This document shows positions 59,711 to 64,000 of a stretch of 64,000 nt of DNA, piece by piece. The notes below the pieces were generated by a model. The model ran no database searches. It was given only the letters and a program-made list of their open reading frames with translations, and was not told the origin of the DNA. Numbering within the stretch: position 1 is the stretch's first letter; every line of letters begins with the position of its first letter. The stretch is from an uncultured Parolsenella sp. (GTDB taxonomy: Bacteria > Actinomycetota > Coriobacteriia > Coriobacteriales > Atopobiaceae). The translations under genes and the position numbers were made by a program. The stretch lies in NCBI GenBank assembly GCA_934668375.1, contig CAKUNF010000004.1, forward strand, positions 1-64,000, given 5' to 3'.

Positions 59711-60898
59711 TTGAGTCCCAACCGCCTGAACGGTCGCCTCTCGAGGCTCGATGACGTGCGCAGCTCGCAGGCCACCGAGCGAATACTCGGCCTTGCGTCC
59801 AAGACGCTCGATCTCATGCGCTCCGGCCTTACCAAGCAGGGCTGTCAGGACGTCTGTCGCCTGCTGCTTCCCGAGACGACGGCCATCGCCGTTGCCATGA
59901 CCGACACCGAGCGCGTGCTTGCCTACGAGGGCGCGCTTGCCGCGGACTTCCCGCCGGGCAGCCCCATCCACACGGCCGCCACGCTCGAGGTGCTCCAGAG
60001 CGGCAAGCTCGGCCTGTTCCAGGCGCGCGGCGAGGGTGACGACGCCTCCTCCGAGCTGCCCAGAAGCGTGCGTGGGGGCATCGTGGTGCCGCTCAACGTC
60101 CAGGATCGCCCGCATGGCACCATCAAGTTCTACTATCGCTCGCCGGCAGACATCGATCGCAGCCAGCTTGCCATCGCGCGCGGGTTTGGCCAGCTGCTCT
60201 CCACGCAGCTCTCGACCCATGAGCTCGATCGCCAGGCCGAGCTCACGGCAAAGGCCGAGGTCAAGGCCCTGCAGGCGCAGATTAACCCGCACTTTTTGTT
60301 CAATACGATCAACACGATCGCCGCGCTCACGCGCACGGACCCGGCACAGGCGCGCACGCTGCTGCGCGAGTTCGCCGTGTTCTACCGCCAGACGCTCGAG
60401 AGCTCGGATCAGCTCATCCCGCTTGCCCGCGAGCTCGAGCAGACGCGCCGCTACCTGCGCTTCGAGCACGCGCGCTTTGGCCAGGACCGCATCCTGGAGC
60501 GCGAGCACGTGGGTGCGGGGTGCGGCGAGGTGCTCGTGCCGGCCTTTATCGTACAACCCATCGTGGAGAACGCCGTGCGCCACGCCATGCGCGACGAGGG
60601 GCCGCTCCACATCGACATTCGCGCGGACGTGGACGAGGGCGACGTGCTCATCGCCGTGACCGATGACGGCCTGGGTATGGATGAGCAGACCGTGGACATG
60701 CTGCGAGAAGGCATTGAGGGGAATCACGCTTCTGGCTGCTCGAGCAACGAAAAGGGAACCGGAATTGCTTTGAGGAATGTTGCAGAGCGTCTCGAGAGGT
60801 TCTATGGTTTTGGGTCGGGCATCGATATCATGTCAAAGCCCGGTGAGGGCACGTGTGTGACGCTGCGTCTTGCCCACACTGCCGCTCATAACGAATAA
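59711..60898 (+). CDS. LytS-like histidine kinase, soluble with GAF-like sensor
   Basis: The 395-residue protein begins with TTG at 59711, 8 nt after AAAGGAG. Residues 25-170 look like a GAF domain (TAIAVAMTDTERVLAYEG, GGIVVPLNVQDRPHGTIKFYYRS). The His_kinase domain follows with the phosphoacceptor in LQAQINPHFLFNTINTI near residue 193, and then HATPase boxes (IVQPIVENAVRHAM, DDGLGM, GTGIALRNVAERL). Known LytS/YpdA kinases have five to six membrane helices; none is visible here, so the ligand is probably cytoplasmic. It is followed after 15 nt by its response regulator. Confidence 0.9.
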   Translation: MSPNRLNGRLSRLDDVRSSQATERILGLASKTLDLMRSGLTKQGCQDVCRLLLPETTAIAVAMTDTERVLAYEGALAADFPPGSPIHTAATLEVLQSGKLGLFQARGEGDDASSELPRSVRGGIVVPLNVQDRPHGTIKFYYRSPADIDRSQLAIARGFGQLLSTQLSTHELDRQAELTAKAEVKALQAQINPHFLFNTINTIAALTRTDPAQARTLLREFAVFYRQTLESSDQLIPLARELEQTRRYLRFEHARFGQDRILEREHVGAGCGEVLVPAFIVQPIVENAVRHAMRDEGPLHIDIRADVDEGDVLIAVTDDGLGMDEQTVDMLREGIEGNHASGCSSNEKGTGIALRNVAERLERFYGFGSGIDIMSKPGEGTCVTLRLAHTAAHNE

Positions 60899-60913
60899 CG
60901 AGGATGTGCTTGT

Positions 60914-61633
60914 ATGCTGCGTGCCATGATTGTTGACGACGAGGCCCCCGCTCGCTCCGAGCTGCGCTTCTTGCTCGAGGAGACCGGTCGCGTCGACGCG
61001 ATCGTTGAGGCCTCGAGCGCCCGCGATGCCGTCGAGAAGCTGATGGACGGCCGCCCGGACGTGCTCTTTCTCGACATCTCCATGCCCAAGACGAACGGCA
61101 TGCAGCTTGCGGAGGCGCTTCACAAGCTCAAGAACCCGCCCGCGGTCGTCTTCGTGACGGCTTACAGCGAGTACGCCCTCGAGGCGTTTGACGTCGACGC
61201 CGTCGACTATCTGATGAAGCCCGTGGAGACCGAGCGTCTCGAGCACGCACTCGACAAGGTCGTGGCGCGCGGCAAGGGCAACTCCGCACCCGCCGCTCCG
61301 GCCGAGCGCATTCCGGTCGAGAAGGGCGGGCGCAAGGTCCTCGTCCCCATCGACCAGATCCGCTATATCGAGGCCAAGGACGACTACTCCTGCATCTACA
61401 CGGACACGGACCGCTACCTGTCCGTGATCTCGCTCGCCCAGCTCGAGGCGAAGCTCTCGCCGCACGGCTTCTTCCGCGTGCACCGTGGCTACATCGTGAA
61501 CCTGCAGTACGTCGAGGACGTCGAGGTGGTCTCGAGCGGCGTGATGCAGCTGGGCATCCAGGGCGTCGAGGGCAAGAAGATCTCCGTCTCGCGCCGTCGC
61601 GTCGTCCAGCTCAAGCGCGCGCTCGGGCTGTAG
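60914..61633 (+). CDS. LytR/AlgR response regulator with LytTR domain
   Basis: This 239-residue protein has a receiver domain (MIVDDEAPARSEL at the start, phospho-Asp in VLFLDISMP near residue 55, Lys in YLMKPVE near 105), an Ala/Pro linker, then a LytTR DNA-binding domain (ILVPIDQIRYIEAKDDYSCIY-type strand, FFRVHRGYIVNLQYVEDVE). GAGG lies upstream of the ATG. In pairs of this class target genes are often adjacent, for cell-wall turnover, carbon uptake or bacteriocins; here nothing adjacent fits clearly. Confidence 0.93.
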   Translation: MLRAMIVDDEAPARSELRFLLEETGRVDAIVEASSARDAVEKLMDGRPDVLFLDISMPKTNGMQLAEALHKLKNPPAVVFVTAYSEYALEAFDVDAVDYLMKPVETERLEHALDKVVARGKGNSAPAAPAERIPVEKGGRKVLVPIDQIRYIEAKDDYSCIYTDTDRYLSVISLAQLEAKLSPHGFFRVHRGYIVNLQYVEDVEVVSSGVMQLGIQGVEGKKISVSRRRVVQLKRALGL

Positions 61634-61646
61634 CGGGCGGGCGGCC

Positions 61647-62153
61647 ATGGCAAGGAAGCGCATCGACATTCTGAGCGACACGCACGGCAGGCTCTCGCAT
61701 GAGGTTCTCGATGCTCTGGACGGCTGTGACCTCATCGTGCACGCCGGCGACATCACCTCGGACGAGGACTTCGTGACGCTCGGCGCCCTAGCCCCGCTGC
61801 GCCTATGCCTGGGCAACAACGACTGGGCGGGCGAGTATGGCCCCGAGGTGACGCGCAAGGTGCGCTTTGAGTACGAGGGCCTGCGGTTCTGTGTCTGCCA
61901 CTATCGCCAGGATCTCACGGGTGAGCAATTTGACGTGGGCGTGTTCGGCCACACGCACGTGCCCGAGCGAGACGCGCTTGCCAACGGCGCGCTGCTCATG
62001 AACCCCGGCAGCCCCACGTTTCCGCGTAGCGCCAACGGACCCACGATGGGCCGCATCTACGTCGAGGACGGGCGCGTGCTGTCCTCGGAGATCATCAAGC
62101 TCGGCGATGGCGAGGACCGCGGCTGGGGCCGCAGTTTCTTCGCTGGCTGGTAG
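61647..62153 (+). CDS. YfcE-type metallophosphoesterase, second copy
   Basis: The 168-residue protein has metal motifs SDTHG near residue 10, HAGDI near 32, LGNND near 53, CHY near 82 and FGHTH near 99, all in the expected order. It is only a relative of the protein at 23128-23712. The start at 61647 has a poor ribosome site. It follows the response regulator by 13 nt and may be co-transcribed. Confidence 0.88.
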   Translation: MARKRIDILSDTHGRLSHEVLDALDGCDLIVHAGDITSDEDFVTLGALAPLRLCLGNNDWAGEYGPEVTRKVRFEYEGLRFCVCHYRQDLTGEQFDVGVFGHTHVPERDALANGALLMNPGSPTFPRSANGPTMGRIYVEDGRVLSSEIIKLGDGEDRGWGRSFFAGW

Positions 62154-62155
62154 AT

Positions 62156-62232
62156 GGGGCACTGGGGACGGGTTCATTTGTCCCATGTTTGTCCCAAATG
62201 GCGGGCCGAGTGGGACAAGGTAACCCGTCCCA
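62156..62232. repeat. REPIN-like pair, GGGACACTGGGGACGGGTT family
   Basis: A left unit (CACTGGGGACGGGTTC then TTTGTCCC) and a right unit in opposite orientation (GGGACAAGGTAACCCGTCCC) flank GTCCCAAATGGCGGGCC. It separates convergent genes and could also weaken read-through. Confidence 0.65.
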
Positions 62233-62240
62233 GCGTCCGC

Positions 62241-62561
62241 TTACAGGTACTCGCGCAGCTCCTTGACGAGACGTGCCTTGGGGGCGCTGCCAACCATCGT
62301 GTGCACCGGCTTGCCGCCCTTGAACAGGATGAGGGTGGGGATGGACATGACCTGGAAGCGCATGGCGAGGTCCTGCTGATCCTCGACGTTGCACTTGTAG
62401 ACCACGAGCTCGTCTGACAGCTCGTTCGAGATCTCCTCGACAATGGGCGCAAGGGCGCGGCACGGCCCGCACCAACCGGCCCAGAAATCGACGAGAACGG
62501 GCTTCTCGGCAGAGCGAATCGCGGTGTCGAACGTCTCCTCGGTAATTGCGTGCGTTGCCAT
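62241..62561 (-). CDS. trxA: Thioredoxin
   Basis: The 106-residue protein has the redox site WAGWCGPCRAL at residues 28-38 with Cys31 and Cys34, the cis-proline in MSIPTLILFKGG near residue 73, and the family fold throughout. GGGAGGA lies 4 nt before the ATG. A TATAAC -10 region lies about 50 nt upstream. Confidence 0.96.
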   Translation of the reverse strand: MATHAITEETFDTAIRSAEKPVLVDFWAGWCGPCRALAPIVEEISNELSDELVVYKCNVEDQQDLAMRFQVMSIPTLILFKGGKPVHTMVGSAPKARLVKELREYL

Positions 62562-62732
62562 GATTCCTCCCGGCGATAAGACCGGATTGCCCGGTCGCTG
62601 TGTCCTTGCTTGTGGTTATACCCAGGCTCCCCGCGCGCATGACGGTGCGCCGGCGATAGAATCAACCTTGCAAATGAACTGGCCACCGGCGTGCCCAAGG
62701 CGTGCCGGCGGCCAACGCGGTTGGGAGCCCGG

Positions 62733-63278
62733 ATGGACGTTCGACAGGAATACCTCGACAAGGCGAGGGCCGAGCTGGGAGACCTCGCGCAGGCGGGCGT
62801 CATCATGACGGGCAACGCGTTCTCCCACGTGCTGCTCGTGAAGGGCGAGTCCGAGGTGCCCGGCGCGGACGGAACCGTGCCCAAGCTGCTCGAGGGGCCA
62901 GACGGCAAGGCCCTGCACGCCGCGCTTGGTGCCCTGGGGTACGCGCCCGAGGACTGGGGCGGCCTGTCGACCAACGACGCCGAGGGCTACCCGCTCGTGC
63001 CGGGGACGCTGCGCCTTGCCATCGCCACGCTTGACCCATCGACGCTCGTCGCGCTCGATGACGCCGCTGCCTCCGCCATCCGCGAGGCGTTTGCAGACGA
63101 GCTCGTGGAGCTAGAGAGCCTCGATGCCGCCACGCTCGCGCCCGGCCTCGTCGTCCGCATCCTGGGCATGCGCGTCCTGGCGCTCGGCGGGTTCGAGAAG
63201 AGCCTGTCGGACCCCAAGGCAAAGCAGCTTATGTGGGCGCGCCTCAAGCAGCTGCCGCCGGAGGGCGAGCCCTACTAG
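62733..63278 (+). CDS. Conserved hypothetical protein, 181 residues
   Basis: GGGAG lies 5-6 nt before the ATG, and GATAGAAT near 62655 could be its -10. The sequence is globular and acidic with no signal or membrane segment. Notable segments are GVIMTGNAFSHVLLVKGE near residue 22, YAPEDWGGLSTNDAEGYPLVPG near 72 and GLVVRILGMRVLALGGFEKSL near 147. No family or catalytic motif is recognised. It is divergent from thioredoxin and precedes pgi. Confidence 0.6.
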   Translation: MDVRQEYLDKARAELGDLAQAGVIMTGNAFSHVLLVKGESEVPGADGTVPKLLEGPDGKALHAALGALGYAPEDWGGLSTNDAEGYPLVPGTLRLAIATLDPSTLVALDDAAASAIREAFADELVELESLDAATLAPGLVVRILGMRVLALGGFEKSLSDPKAKQLMWARLKQLPPEGEPY

Positions 63279-63398
63279 CCGCTTTGCTCGCCCGGCTTCC
63301 CCAAGCGCTCACCGCACCGTCCGTTTGCGGTACGCTTAAGACTGGTATGCGTAGGCGGCTTTGCTCGCAGGGCCGCCGTCATCGTCCAAGGAGGACAC

Positions 63399-64000
63399 AT
63401 GTCGAACATCCCCGCGCCCGTCGACGCAACCAAGACCCCCGAGTGGGCGGCCCTCAAGGCCCACCACGACAAGCTCGTGGCGGACCACTTCAGCCTCAAG
63501 GATGCCTTCGCGACAGACGACAAGCGCGTCGAGAAGCTCTCGTTCGACATGAGCGACCTGCACTTTGACCTCTCCAAGGACCTCGTCACCGACGAGACCG
63601 TCAAGCTGCTGTGCGACCTCGGTCGTGCCGTGAAGGTCGAGGAGCGCCGCGACGCCATGTTCAGCGGGGCGCACATCAACACCACCGAGGACCGCGCCGT
63701 GCTGCACACGGCCCTGCGCCGCCCCAAGGACCAGATCGGCAAGTTCGTCGTGGACGGCCAGGACACCGTGGCAGACGTCCACGAGGTTCTCGACCGCATG
63801 TACGCGTTCGCCGAGCGCGTTCGCTCCGGCGAGTGGAAGGGTGTCTCGGGCAAGCGCATCGAGCACGTCATGAGCATCGGCATCGGCGGCTCGGACCTCG
63901 GCCCGGTCATGGCCTACGAGGCGCTCAAGCCCTACGCGGACGCCGGCATCGACTGCCGCTTCGTCTCCAACATCGACCCGAACGACATGGCCGAGAAGAC
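63399..64000 (+). CDS. pgi: Glucose-6-phosphate isomerase, 5' part
   Basis: The gene runs off the window; 200 residues are visible. MSNIPAPVDATKTPEWAAL is followed by the PGI features GAHINTTEDRAVLHTALRRP near residue 88 and SIGIGGSDLGPVMAYEAL near residue 150. It interconverts glucose 6-phosphate and fructose 6-phosphate in glycolysis. GGAGG lies upstream of the ATG at 63399. A promoter with TAAGACT near 63337 is likely. Confidence 0.95.
   Translation, partial: MSNIPAPVDATKTPEWAALKAHHDKLVADHFSLKDAFATDDKRVEKLSFDMSDLHFDLSKDLVTDETVKLLCDLGRAVKVEERRDAMFSGAHINTTEDRAVLHTALRRPKDQIGKFVVDGQDTVADVHEVLDRMYAFAERVRSGEWKGVSGKRIEHVMSIGIGGSDLGPVMAYEALKPYADAGIDCRFVSNIDPNDMAEK

Overview
This is a high-GC window from what looks like a Coriobacteriia genome (Actinomycetota; an Olsenella, Atopobiaceae or Collinsella-like anaerobe). 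The evidence is indirect: strong G/C bias at third codon positions; actinobacterial heat-shock logic (dnaK-grpE-dnaJ-hspR, then clpB and hsp20); a large single-chain pyruvate:ferredoxin oxidoreductase and a small 2[4Fe-4S] ferredoxin, as in strict anaerobes; and DapH-type lysine synthesis. No 16S rRNA is present, so the genus stays open. There is no phage, integrase, transposase or CRISPR array. Mobile-looking DNA is limited to small REP/REPIN-like palindromes between genes.

Layout. 1-136: tRNA-Ser(UGA) and its terminator. 243-9989: a complete autoinducer-2 uptake and processing (Lsr) locus. lsrR, lsrK and a cupin gene run leftward; lsrA, lsrC, lsrD, lsrB and lsrF run rightward; a shared regulatory region with operator-like repeats lies between them. 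LsrG is missing and a cupin protein sits in its place. 10039-11831: tadA and a DEAD-box helicase. 12002-17099: an HTH protein, a membrane Ser/Thr kinase, an SPFH/SHOCT protein, a PH-like/zinc-ribbon protein and a DUF4839-like membrane protein, possibly an envelope-stress cluster. 17211-22953: methionine transport (metNIQ), a nitroreductase, an S33 peptidase and metA. 23128-29803: a phosphodiesterase, an M20 amidohydrolase, a lipoprotein, then a lysine riboswitch and lysA-dapA-dapB-dapH.

30085-41040: ferredoxin, the dnaK-grpE-dnaJ-hspR operon, clpB, a PASTA membrane protein, small proteins and hsp20. The dnaK and clpB promoters share a 30-nt element, and a related inverted repeat lies before hsp20. 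41178-46579: an unknown gene, tRNA-Arg(ACG), tRNA-Ser(GCU), gluQRS, ferritin, a DUF2207 membrane protein and a GNAT acetyltransferase. 46809-54296: purH and a Bce-like detoxification module (response regulator, short histidine kinase, ABC ATPase and FtsX-type permease). 54563-64000: PFOR, a glycosyltransferase, a LytS/LytR-like two-component pair, a phosphodiesterase, thioredoxin, an unknown gene and the start of pgi.

The most interesting signals are the Lsr locus with its cupin; two 80-bp REPIN copies 8 kb apart that are near-identical in inverted orientation; three genes whose ATG lies exactly 7 nt after an ATACT -10 element (probable leaderless mRNAs); the shared heat-shock element; and REP units that supply the stop codons of two genes.
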